Below, one piece after another: positions 53,901 through 64,000 of a stretch of DNA of 64,000 nt; positions within the stretch are counted from its first letter, which is position 1; the number at the start of each line of letters is the position of its first letter. Below the pieces are notes generated by a model. It was given only the letters and a program-made list of their open reading frames with translations. It was not told the origin of the DNA and did no database searches. The translations under genes and the position numbers were made by a program. The DNA comes from Enoplosus armatus. Lineage: Eukaryota > Chordata > Actinopteri > Centrarchiformes > Enoplosidae. The stretch spans positions 15,841,158 to 15,905,157 of the forward strand of contig NC_092192.1 of assembly GCF_043641665.1 (NCBI RefSeq). Direction: 5' to 3'.

Positions 53901-56283
53901 AACTCAGCTCCATGAGGAAGAGTGGAACACCCGTAAAAAACAGCATAATGAAGTAGGGGATGAGAAACACACCTGTGAAGATTAGAAACACGCCGGTTGA
54001 GGACGGGTGGTGCTGGGGGAGACATCCACTGCAATAATTTGTTTTATGCAGTTGCATGTAGACGGCCTGTAGAGGCAGGTTAATTCATACAGACTCGGCT
54101 TTACTGTTAGTCAAGCTCCAACATGTTTGATTTCAGATGAAGATACATAGTACGTAAGGCAGACCTCATGACTGGTGTGCAATCAAGGAAAACGCTGTCT
54201 CTACTTATAGGATTAGTAAATGCTTTGTGCAGCTCCCAGCACCAAACGCTGCTGTGGAGAGCTCTGGATGGAGAGTGCAAAGTAAGCCAGCATGATTAGG
54301 GAGACAGTGCACACCCAAGGGCAGGGAGAAGAGTGCCTCTTGCCCAAATGGGTGTAACAAATCATTACAGACCCAGGCATTTAAAGCATTTGAGACTTCA
54401 GAGGGCAGTGAACACGCTTGCAGACTGCTCACCTCCTCCATTGCGATAACAAAGGTATGGGAACCGCCACACGTTCCCAAGTCCCACGCAGTACCCGATA
54501 CAGGAGAGCAGGAACTCGTACTTCCCTCCCCACTGCTCCCTCGGGACTATCAGGGTTGGAGTGGGTGCAGGACTCGGGGCTCGCGATTCAAAGTGTGGCT
54601 GGGGTGCAGCCGTAGCTGTCGGGTTGAGGCCATTTTGAGTGACAGTGTGCCCGTTTACATGAACTGATTTCTAGAAAAAAATAAAATCACATTTTTAAGA
54701 GAGGGAAATAAGAGTTGTAATAAATCTGGAATTGACCAATTCCCTTTGCTCCTTCATGACAATGGAGTCAAGTTGTTTAAATGTGCATTATGTAGAATAG
54801 TGCAGAAACAATTAGTCGATTATTCAGTCAGTCAAGCAACAGAAAATGAATCAATAATTCATTATTGTTTAAGTACATTTGCCGGTTACAGCTCAGAGGC
54901 ACTGTAGGTGATCTTTCATTTCAAAACAAGCTTTGTGTAAGGTTTACCCTGTCGGTCTACGCAACTCATGAGGTCTTAAAACCACCAAGTGGACTTCCTC
55001 TTCCTTCCTGCAGGCCATCCATCTCTACACAAGAGAGGAACTATTTTCTCATGCCAGGTCACAAGGAGGAAGTCTGATTACGATAACAGCAGGGCTTCTG
55101 CTTTACATGCTGTCATTGTTATGTGTTTAAAGATAAATAAGTCATCACTTAATCCAATGACACAATTTCAATGACACAATGCACTAAGAGTATAAGTGTT
55201 CAGATGTAAACATATGGAGGCATAGAGACATCAAAGTAGGATGCAGGAAGTTGAGGTACCGCACAATGTAGTTATGTTGACAAGATACAGACGAATAAGT
55301 TAAACCAATTGTAGTGAGTAAACAAAGAGGACTGAATAAGATTCAATGAACAGCTTCAAAGGCTGAAAGGGCACAAAAAACGATAGTTCATTCATCCTCA
55401 TCTGGTAAAAGATGCTTTGTAAATAAATAATACAAGAAGCATTACATCTCTACTAACACAGGATTATTTTCAATATCGATTAATCTGCCGATTATATTCT
55501 CAATTACTTTCTTGATAAATTGTTAAAATATATTTATATTAAACATTTATTGAAAAAAGACAGCAAATCCTCACAATTGAGAAGCTGTGACAAGGTACTG
55601 TTTGGTATTTTTGCTTGAAGAACAATTAATCAATCACATAAATTGTTGGCGATTACTTTTCTCTCCATCTACTAATAGACGAATCAACTGATCGTTTCAG
55701 CACTAAAAACCTGAACAAATCATTCTGAGGACTTAAAATGCTGAAAATAAGACCACTGTAAACTGTATAAATATGGCTAAGAAAAAAAACCCTGTTTTGT
55801 AAGTCTGGTCAGCATTATATGTCTGTAACTGGCACAAAGCTACACCTCTGGGGGAAACGCAAATCATTTTACTGCCTTGATATTGTTGAAGAACTGAATG
55901 TAACATAATTAGTCTAGCAGGACCACACTCGTTAATCATCTGTAAAAACTTGAGAAAAGTCTGTTCAGACACATGTGTTGAGTGAGCACACGGGCAGCAG
56001 GCTCTGTCTGTCTCCAGTGTAGCTGAGAGCAATGCGGACAGACAGGTTAGACTGCTTCATCTGGAGAAAGTGTATCCTTCCTGCCACGACCGGTACACCT
56101 CTCCGGAAGGCGACATGAAATCGCTCGTAAAGGTGTCCCACATTGCTCTCATGGTCTAACGTGTCTCAAACCCACACAGACTGATATGTTTGGCGAAGAG
56201 CCTCAATAACAAAGCTCCGCTCCTACCTGCGCTGTGGTTGCACCGGCTACAGCGGGTGCTGCTTTGCCGCTGTCGTCCTGCAT
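47976..56283 (-). CDS. SLC6-family Na+/Cl- dependent amino-acid-type transporter, substrate unassigned
   Basis: Fourteen minus-strand exons: 56227-56283, 54433-54670, 53841-53972, 52975-53185, 51668-51806, 51423-51557, 51208-51311, 51005-51129, 50464-50576, 50232-50369, 50026-50125, 49619-49737, 48285-48458 and 47976-48146. CDS 1956 nt, 651 residues, normal for SLC6. TM1 has [14 protein letters not shown]; glycine replaces the aspartate of monoamine transporters, so the substrate is probably an amino acid or derivative. The TM3-4 loop has sequons NAT and NSS. TM6 reads [20 protein letters not shown], then [19 protein letters not shown]8 has GIDT where most members have Asp-Ser at the second sodium site. 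The core resembles the SLC6A7/A5/A14 branch (proline, glycine, broad amino acids) but matches none that I can recall exactly. It is probably a teleost-retained member. Confidence applies to the family; the exact gene is open. Confidence 0.9.
48459..49618. other. SLC6 intron without recognisable features
   Basis: A 1.16 kb AT-rich intron; nothing beyond simple A/T tracts is visible. Confidence 0.4.
52340..52600 (-). mobile_element. Truncated LINE 3' tail, reverse orientation
   Basis: The reverse complement ends with AATTCCCCACGCTGGGGATA, then AATAAAGTGG and a (CAATT)n-like tail. This is the usual end of teleost non-LTR elements. It lies in the SLC6 intron between exons 51668-51806 and 52975-53185. 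The inner boundary is uncertain. Confidence 0.6.
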
Positions 56284-56580
56284 TCCCCCCGCCGGCACAG
56301 GTGGAGCTTCACTGCTTTAATTGTCGGGCGTCAATCCACATTTTACACAGGAAAGTCCTCTTGGAAGTAGCCTACACCATGTTGCTGGTGCTTTAGTGGC
56401 AGCTGAAGAAGTGCGGTCGGCCGGCGTTCACCGAGTGTCGCACAGCAGCGGGGAGACATCAGCGGTGACGACGAGGAAACGGGCCGGTGGGCGGCGAGGT
56501 GAAGGACAGGGAGGCAGGGCGCAAGTGCAGCACAGACACGGAGGAGGAGGAGACACCTCCTCCTCACCTGCTCTGTTGTG
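56040..56580. promoter_or_regulatory. CpG-rich promoter region around SLC6 exon 1
   Basis: GC- and CpG-rich sequence surrounds the first coding exon (56227-56283) and extends 300 bases upstream. Both flanks are AT-rich. This fits a CpG-type promoter. No TATA box recognised. Confidence 0.5.
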
Positions 56581-56599
56581 TGTGAGCTGAGGGCAGGGT

Positions 56600-57822
56600 A
56601 GATTTCAGGATGATTTAGGGGGGGTAGAGTGGGACACTTGACAATTTGTAAACCTAGTCAAACAGCTTTGTTTTTCAACGTAACGTAGCCAAATGATTAA
56701 TTTTATTGTGAAACATGAAAAAATATATATATCAAGTGAAATGTTTTGTTTCACCTCAAAAGTATGTCAGTGGAAGTTATATAAACCCTGCGCCAACAGG
56801 AAGAACAACACTGGTGCTGTTGAGTTAAAATTGTATATTGTATATAAGTAGGCTACTTTCAGGTCATCAACAGGAAAATATGATTACACTGGAGCATGAA
56901 AGTCCATTCTTGACCTTGAAAATAGTTTTAAATAGTTAATATATGGGAATTTACTTTTTTCAATAATTTTGCTGCTTTAAATGTTTTCATCTGTCTATGC
57001 ATGTAGCATGTTTTAGTTTTACTGTACTATTTAGAGTTTTGAATATTTCTACAGCACAAATCATTTGATATTTTAAATTAAATAGATTGTTATATTGATC
57101 TCTGATGTAAAATGAATAGACAAATATTAGTTTATGTATAAAAGACATGAACTTAGCTGCTTCACAATAAAAGCCTCACAGTGCACCTTCTTGCTTCTTG
57201 TGGTTTGTTAGATTTTGTTAGATTACTTGATTTTTGTAACTGACAGTGAATGCTAAAAAAAAACAACCAAAAAAAAAACTAAGCAGCACTTGATTCACTT
57301 GGGTTTGGATGAGAACGGAGGAGAATTTAAGGTTTCACATGGCTGCAAGGGAAGCTGTGAATCTTGTGTTAATCTGCCTGTGTGTGAGAGACGAGAGAAG
57401 AAGGACCTGACCACGTCCTCATGTGTGATGTCAGTCAGGTAGGCAGCAATAGGCAGACGTAAACAGCAACGTGACTCAACCAAGGAAGCAAGCAAATATT
57501 TCTATTATCGTAACTAGCCTACAGGTATTGTCCATATTAGTCTTGAAAGTGTGATGTTGAGTGGCTCTTTTTCTTTCTTAGTTGCAACTCATGGACTCTT
57601 TAATCCACATAAGCTCATGATGCTTCTCTAAATCCATCCAATCTGTTGAGTGTCTATACTTAACAGCCCTACTCAACAGATCTGGGTCAATAGATGGTAT
57701 GGTGAAGCTGTACAGTTGCTGTTTGTGCATAACATCCTGATTATGGAGGAGTGAGGTAGAATAAAACTTAACTGGATGAGAGCTTGAAGAAAGGAGAAGG
57801 ACTGAGGATTTCATTGAGGAAA
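56600..57822. other. Spacer between SLC6 and SLAIN gene 5' ends
   Basis: AT-rich divergent spacer with no exon recognised. It must contain the promoter and 5' UTR of the SLAIN gene at its right end. The frame upstream of the SLAIN ATG stays open to 57784 but has no earlier ATG. Confidence 0.4.
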
Positions 57823-60371
57823 ATGGAACTCCAAGACCAATTGAAGAGCGACTGGAGCCAGTATTTTTGCAATCAGCCACCAGTGGAGTTTGATACAAGT
57901 GCAAACCATCATCTTCTCTGCAGTGACTTGAAAAGCAGCTCTATGACGCTGGATGACAACTCAGATCCATACTGCAGCAGCTGGACAGACGCTGAGCATG
58001 CAAGAGTCAAGAGTTGTAACAGTCGCTCATTTGCCATGGATGCTAGAATAAGACTAGATAGTTTGAAGTCAGGGTGTAATCCCCCCTTGCCTTACTGTGG
58101 CATGGGTGGGATGTTGTACAACTATAACTCTCAAAAAGACCTCTGGGACAATAGAGAGTCACAGGAAGAAGAGTCTGCTTTGGACTTGGTAGAGCTGCTT
58201 GATGTGGAGGAAGATGTGCAGGATGAAGAGAACTGGTAGGTGCCAACAGACCTCTGCGAGTGGGGCTTGTGGTCTGGTCTGACTTTAGTAAGGGTGGGGC
58301 AATGTTAAATGTAAAAAAAGACATGAACCTGGGTTTGATCTATTGTCCAAGTCACCATACACTTTAAAAGAAGGTGCTGGTGGCTAGTGAGGTGGATGCT
58401 AATCAGGAGCGCTGACTTCTCAATCTGACTGGTGTTTGACATGAAAACTCCCCTGAACAGGTCTGTTCTTTACATGGAGCAGGAGTGGGATATGTTCTTA
58501 GTGAATGAACTGAATTCATCTTATTCCTCACAGGTTATATGAGTCTCCAAAGAAGCAGGTGTTTGTGGAGGGATCTGAGCCTGCTCTCAGATGGTGTCGA
58601 CATGTCCTGGATAACCCCAGTCCTGAGATGGAGGCGGCTTGTCATTCGCTGATAAATAAGCTGGATCAAAGTAAGCAAGCAGCACTGCACTCAGTCATTG
58701 TCCTGCACATATTTTTGATTAAAAAAGCTTCTTCTAAGGATGATCAGTTTGGTCATGGGTTTACCTCATGTCAACTCTCTGTATTGTCAGGGTCAAGCGG
58801 TCACATCTTCAGACGTCCTGCAGTTTTCCATCATACTGGCAAAGTCTCTGCGAACCCCTCTATGGACAAAACATCTGTCAACACACCAGACAACACCTCT
58901 GACAGCTTAGGTAATATGATAATCTTTTTATACAAAATACCCTGATTCAAATTCATTTCTATACATAGACGTCTTTAATATCATAAACTTTAAATGCACA
59001 TGTTTGGCATTTGTTCATCTGCACAGATAACAATAAGCTGAACATCTACCATGACTCCATAACCACAAGCTACAGACTGCAGGACATCATAGATGTCCAC
59101 ATTATGGCTCGTATACAGGAAGCCAGTGAGTATAGAAGAGTATTTTGGACGATCTAGTGTACACTGCGTACTCAGTGAAGGTTGGACTGTGATAATAACT
59201 TTGGTCCCTATTTTTCAGGTTTGAGACAGGACTATGTTTCCATGCCTGCCACTGCTTCACCTAGGAGAGGCCCTGAGTCACCAGTGATGTTTCCACCTTA
59301 TCTTAACACCACTGTTGAAAATATTGATGTCACTCCAGGAAATGAAACTGAGGCTTCATCTTCCTCTTCTTGGCAGCCTGGTCTAGCATCACTGAACTCT
59401 TCCCCATGCCAGTCACCAATGTCAGTAGCTAAGCAGGGTTACCAGAGCCCAAAACTTGCCAGACTTCACCAGCAAGTCACCCAGTTCAAGCTGCTGAAAC
59501 TCGCTCAGAATCAAGGTACACAGAACATACACAGGTTTTCTACGTTATCTGTATTTTTGGCCTGACAGCTACAGACATTTTCTATTCTATTTTCATTAAC
59601 ACCCTACTGTATTATCAGAGGCCTCATTAGGTTTGATGATTATTCATTTTCTTTTGTGATTGTGTGAAGAAGAGAGAACTTTCTGTTCTCTTTCATGTTA
59701 TAAAAACACGTTGAAATACATTTGAGAAACTTTAGGTTCTTGCAGTTGAAAGTGTGTGTGTGAACTAGATATGACCCTGATGTTTTGCAGCAACATCACC
59801 AGGCAGGACCAGGTCACCTCTGCGGACCAGCCTCCGCTCCCTCCAGGCTGTAAGGAACAGCCGAAGTTTAGAGGTCGACGACTGCCAACCTGCTGACCCA
59901 CAAACCACTTATCCACTGACAGGTTTGGATCTATTTCATGTAAAAAAAAAAAGAAGAAGAAAATACCAACAAAACACAATAGACTGCAAATATACATTTC
60001 CCTGCATCCTTTAATGTATCTAATTCATTTCTGTTGATAATGTGACATGAGACACACAGCAGACTTATAGCCATTAAAACGAAACATTAACTGTTTTCTC
60101 AGGTGACACATCTGTCAGAAAGGGGGCGAGTTGCAGGTCTCCACCACTTCCTGCAGCATCAATGAACTCTAATGGCTCATTGCACTCAGTGAGAGACTCC
60201 TCAGTCCGGATAACAGCCATGAAGAGACTGCAGAGGTCTCAGTCCGTCAGCCCCTGCAGGATCCCTCACCCTGCTAAGGGTTACCTGTCTGTTCATGGAC
60301 GTGTTTTTGCCTCACCTGAGAGGTCGACCACCGTGGCTTGGGCCAGAAATGTTCCATCCACTCAGAGGTGA
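57823..60371 (+). CDS. SLAIN-motif microtubule plus-end protein (SLAIN1-like, divergent N-terminus)
   Basis: Seven exons: 57823-58235, 58534-58670, 58791-58910, 59027-59125, 59219-59515, 59791-59922 and 60103-60371. They sum to 1467 nt, 488 residues. The family signature spans exons 1-2: EENWLYESPKK then LRWCRHVLDNPSPEMEAACH and LINKLDQ, closer to SLAIN1 than SLAIN2. Exon 4 holds the second conserved block (YRLQDIIDVHIMARIQEAS). The C-terminal half is Ser/Pro/Arg-rich and basic, with RSQSVSPCRIPHPAKGY, whose CRIP resembles an EB-binding SxIP motif. SLAIN proteins recruit ch-TOG to growing microtubule ends. Unlike SLAIN1/2, no N-terminal coiled coil is visible; the first 100 residues are unlike either. 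The start is the first in-frame ATG. It may be slain1 or a separate teleost paralogue. Confidence 0.85.
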
Positions 60372-62808
60372 AAGGTGTCACCAGCGAATCCCTGATAGTA
60401 ATATGATAATGAGGTACAATTAAAACATGAAGACATTTATGTCATATCTTAACTAATTCTTAACACTGAACACAATATGCTTGGATAGAGGAATTGGCAC
60501 AGTGTGAGGTGTTCAAAGTGTATCAGTGTAGATCATAAAAGTTATCAGTGCTTTGATTTGAATGTGGAAGTGCAGTCAAACTTCACTTTAGTGCAGCTGA
60601 TATAGAATAGGCTGTTTTCTGCAGAGCTGTTGCAACAGGAAGTGTGCCGTTTGCCATCGTATAAGAAAAGTAGATGACCTGTGTAATAGGAAGCGTGCTC
60701 GTTACCAAGAAATCGAGGTGTGGTTTTGGTGTAGTTTCTTCCTGAATCTTATTATGTCATTCATTACTGTGATGGTGGCAACATTTTGTTGATGTTTTTG
60801 AGTTTCCCAAACTCTTTTTTTTAAACTCAAAACTGCCTGAATACTCCCCAAAAAGCAGTTTGAGCACGTGACATCTAATGATCCTACTGAGGTGATTATT
60901 TAAGGGGAAACGTTTTTAGATGTGTATATAAAGCGCAGGTCTAGTAGATGTTGTAACCTCTCTCAGGGAAGGTACATTTCTCTTATTGTGTTCCAGCACC
61001 GGACGTTCAATGCTATGTTTACATTGCTGTGGTTCTCAACTTGGACTCATAGCAAATCTGTTGAGTCAGTTTCTGTTCAGCTCTCTTTGATCTCTTTGTC
61101 TACTTTTTGTTCCTGAATAGAATCCATTAACACGCTCTACATGCACCACAAATTCAATATTTAAACCAAGTCATTATACAAATGTTTATCATGGTGAATT
61201 GGTGGGTTAAACTAGTTCAGTATAAAACTAATCACAATACTTTTGGAACAGAGACATTTAATAGTCTGTATACTAGAAGTATAGTTTGCTGCTCGAGTAC
61301 CATCTGCTGTTGATAATGTTTAACATGTTTTATTGAGTATTGTGAATTCATCCAGTGACTGCAGCTGAGGTGGTCTGACTGAACTCTAGACAAGATATTC
61401 TCCGTAAAACACATCACTACTTATAACTGAGGAAAACACTAGAGACGAAATACCTACAAGACTGCAATTCTCTATGCTGATTAATAATACTGATTACATC
61501 TTACACTGTTTACTAGTTTATAAGAAAGTGATGAAATAATCATAAAAAAGCTGTTTGATCTATCAAGAAAAGCACAGGTGTAACTAATAACATTCCATTC
61601 CATTCAAGTGTCCCAGTGAGTTGGGATTAAGGTTGACACGATTAGTCGACTGCCAACTAATAAACCGTTCAAGCTTTTTAAATCATTGTACATATGTTTG
61701 GGTTTTGGACTGCTGGTCCAACGTCACTGTGAGCTCAGAATTTCTCAGTATTTCCTGGTTTAAAATATTCATTATTTGAAGCCTGAGCCGACAGGCATGA
61801 TACCAGGGTCCTGGAGTAGACTCATCTAAATGAAGCGCAGCCTTTAATGACATTATTAGTTACACATGTGCGTTTCCTGCGATGATGTGTCAAAATGTCA
61901 CCACGATTTTCAACCACTGACCTCAGGCAATACAGTCCTGTAAACCCACCCATCGTGTTTTATCTTGTAATCTTTTGCTTGTTGACATGCTCTGATCCTT
62001 GTGCTTTGTTACCTCACGTGCACACAAAGCATCTGTTACAATTTGCTTTAATGTGTAAATAAACTGAGCTTGTCACTGGCGGTGTCCATCTTTTCAATGA
62101 GGACATATATGAACCAGACTGGAGGAAGAAGCGGATTCCTTCCTACACAGCTCAACTAATGAGGAAATAGTTGTTAAAAGAGTATTTAACATGTCAGTAT
62201 GGAAACTGAACTGCACAGACCTGAATCCCTCTGATCCACTCTGATCACTGAGACAACAATTTTGAGTTACACCACTTTAATAAACCAGTGAGCTCAATGA
62301 GGTTTTAACCAATGGAGAGTCTCTATCAGAATACTAAACAGACCGTGCGCCTGTAATGAATGTAAATTTTAACGGAGGAAGAGGAAAATGATTTATGATC
62401 TATCTGCAGTTTGTTGTTATATGATTTGATGTTTTTACAGAAAGAGCTTCAGTGTGTTTATTCTATTATTTAATTAGTCAGTTGAGTAGAAACAGAGTTG
62501 CTGAGCTATTTATGAGCGCAAAGATATGAATGAGTTAAAACTGTACAAACAACTGAACACTTCCATGTCAAGGTACTTCATGGTACATAATATTCATTCA
62601 ACATATAAAAGGCAAACTGAAATTTACACTGTGCTGTGCTGTACCCTATACTGTAGGTTCAGGAAGAAGCTATAAACATTAGCCATCATTTACAAAATAA
62701 GAACAATGTACAACACACCTTCCTGAGAAATCTCTTTTTCTCAGTTTAAAAACAGTGATTATAAACAATGTTTTCTTGATACTGGGTATAAAAAAAAAGA
62801 AATTTCAA
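60372..62808. other. Convergent spacer: SLAIN-gene and taf1 3' UTRs
   Basis: 2.4 kb of AT-rich sequence without a gene. ATTAAA at 60419-60424 follows the SLAIN stop by about 50 bases. On the minus strand AATAAA at 62457-62462 is about 350 bases past the taf1 stop. No classified repeat. Confidence 0.45.
62457..62462 (-). other. taf1 poly(A) signal AATAAA
   Basis: Canonical hexamer on the minus strand, about 350 bases beyond the taf1 stop. Confidence 0.45.
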
Positions 62809-63980
62809 CTAGTTGTCAGAGTCCATGTCACTGTCTCCCCCTATAGATCTGAACTCTTCGCTCTCCTCGTCTTCACTGAGCTGGACCTGGGAGAGCACAG
62901 CTGGGCCTCTCCTCCGTGCTTCATCTTCTTCATCTTCCTCCTCCTCCTCGCTGATGCCGTAGTCTTCTCCGTTCCCCATGCCAGAGGGCTGCATCTGACT
63001 CCGGCTCTCTGTCTCCTCATAGCTGCCGTAACTGAGGCAGAAGAGAGGGAAGTCAAACAGGTTGGCAAGAGGTGTTTAAAATTATAATCCTCAAGATTTT
63101 CATGAAATCAATTAGCCACTCAATGTATTTACATTCTGTAGTTTTTATTGTTAGTGGCGGAGTCCGCCATTCCCACGCTGGATTCAAATTACATACACAT
63201 AGTGTAATGGGTATTATTGGCTCGGGGGCCGGGTGTACCTGACATTGCTGTCTTCCATGTGAGGCTCATCAGGCACGTCCCCTTCATATGACATCATGCT
63301 CTCGTCCTGCTCCATGCCCATGCGGGCCGTCTCTTGAGCTCTCCGTGGAGGTGCAGGTCGCACATCCACCTCTCTGTCAGAGTCACTACCACTCTCCGAC
63401 AGGTGTATGGCTGGAGGGGACACACAACAGATCAGGTTAAATGTCAGACGCACGCGCGCACGCACACACGCACACACACAACAAATGCAGCACATGATGT
63501 TAACTGAGGTCTGGTTAATGTTTGCTCACTGCCAACTGATATCCATTTTGTTTTTACAGTATATCTGTCATTCTCAATATGCCATTAAGTGAATATTTGC
63601 AGCACAATAATTCCGTCATCTCATATTCTACAGTCATAATATGTTCTGATGATGTGACAAAAATGTTTTCAATTTGTTCTTGTTGTTTTCTTCTTTCTTC
63701 TTTATTGTTTATAGCTGCGACCATTTTCTGGTGCCGCTCCAGCACTGCAGGTGGACTTACAGGAGAAAGGGTTGTCTCCCTCCTCTTCGCTGGCATCATC
63801 CTCTCCGTCAGACATGAGCAGGTCCTGGTACAGCACGCTGGCTTGGGCTGGGCGGTTAGACCTTCCGTCTTCTTCTTCCTCCTCCTCATCTTCCTCCTGT
63901 TCGTGCAACCGTCTGCGTGGTGGCAGCAACATCTCCTCTTCGTCATCTTCATCCTCTAGATCTCCGTCTGCGTCCTCTGC
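62809..63980 (-). CDS. taf1: TAF1 (TFIID subunit 1), C-terminal three exons only
   Basis: Partial gene; it continues beyond the right edge. Exons on the minus strand: 63761-63980, 63239-63410 and 62809-63031, ending in TAG. They encode the acidic C-terminal tail after the tandem bromodomains: [17 protein letters not shown], then [38 protein letters not shown], and [19 protein letters not shown] to the end at DSDMDSDN. Each matches the human TAF1 tail in order ([59 protein letters not shown]). TAF1 is the largest TFIID scaffold and binds acetylated histones; the tail is Ser/Asp/Glu-rich with casein-kinase-2-like sites. The upstream exons lie outside the window. Confidence 0.93.
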
Positions 63981-64000
63981 CTGAAAAGACAGGACAGACA

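Noticed and set aside
63579..63984. 126- and 77-codon plus-strand frames with Ser/Leu runs
   Set aside because: Antisense to the acidic taf1 exon and its intron; low complexity is inherited from poly-Glu codons.

Overview
This window is nuclear DNA from a ray-finned (teleost) fish. Genes are split by short GT-AG introns, mostly 80-1000 bp, and encode vertebrate-specific families. The spacers hold repeats typical of teleosts: a CAGTGGTGGA-ended hAT-like MITE, LINE 3' tails ending in AATAAAG plus CTGATT units, and a SINE/MITE-like repeat carrying a GAAGCTA core. I see no prokaryotic, plasmid, phage or organellar feature. I rebuilt exon chains by eye from splice sites, reading frame and remembered protein families. 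The exon sums stay in frame for every complete gene.

Layout, left to right: il18bp (-, 328-1209), rnf121 (-, 3129-9519), rrm1 (+, 10587-15622), trpc2 (-, 17859-23969), rb1 (-, 27578-44827), an SLC6 transporter (-, 47976-56283), a SLAIN-motif gene (+, 57823-60371), and the last three exons of taf1 (-, 62809-63980, running off the right edge). Inside rb1 intron 17 (30040-37960), on the opposite strand, lie two single-exon lysophospholipid/P2Y-type GPCR genes: lpar6 (31945-33075) and a second P2RY10/GPR174-like receptor (36675-37667).

The genes do not form one pathway. Rrm1 makes dNTPs for S phase, and Rb1 restrains the E2F factors that drive rrm1-type genes. Both genes have an E2F-like element upstream, so an E2F target and its repressor sit about 12 kb apart. 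Il18bp is a predicted secreted cytokine decoy, Rnf121 an ER/Golgi ubiquitin ligase, Trpc2 a chemosensory cation channel with an unusually long charged tail here, the SLC6 protein an amino-acid-type Na+/Cl- symporter of uncertain substrate, the SLAIN protein a microtubule plus-end factor, and Taf1 the TFIID scaffold.

The most interesting observation is the second receptor nested beside lpar6 in the rb1 intron. It mirrors the human Xq21 cluster (LPAR4, P2RY10, GPR174) and suggests an ancestral receptor pair of which mammals kept only LPAR6 at RB1. I found no evidence for a wholly new kind of biological system.
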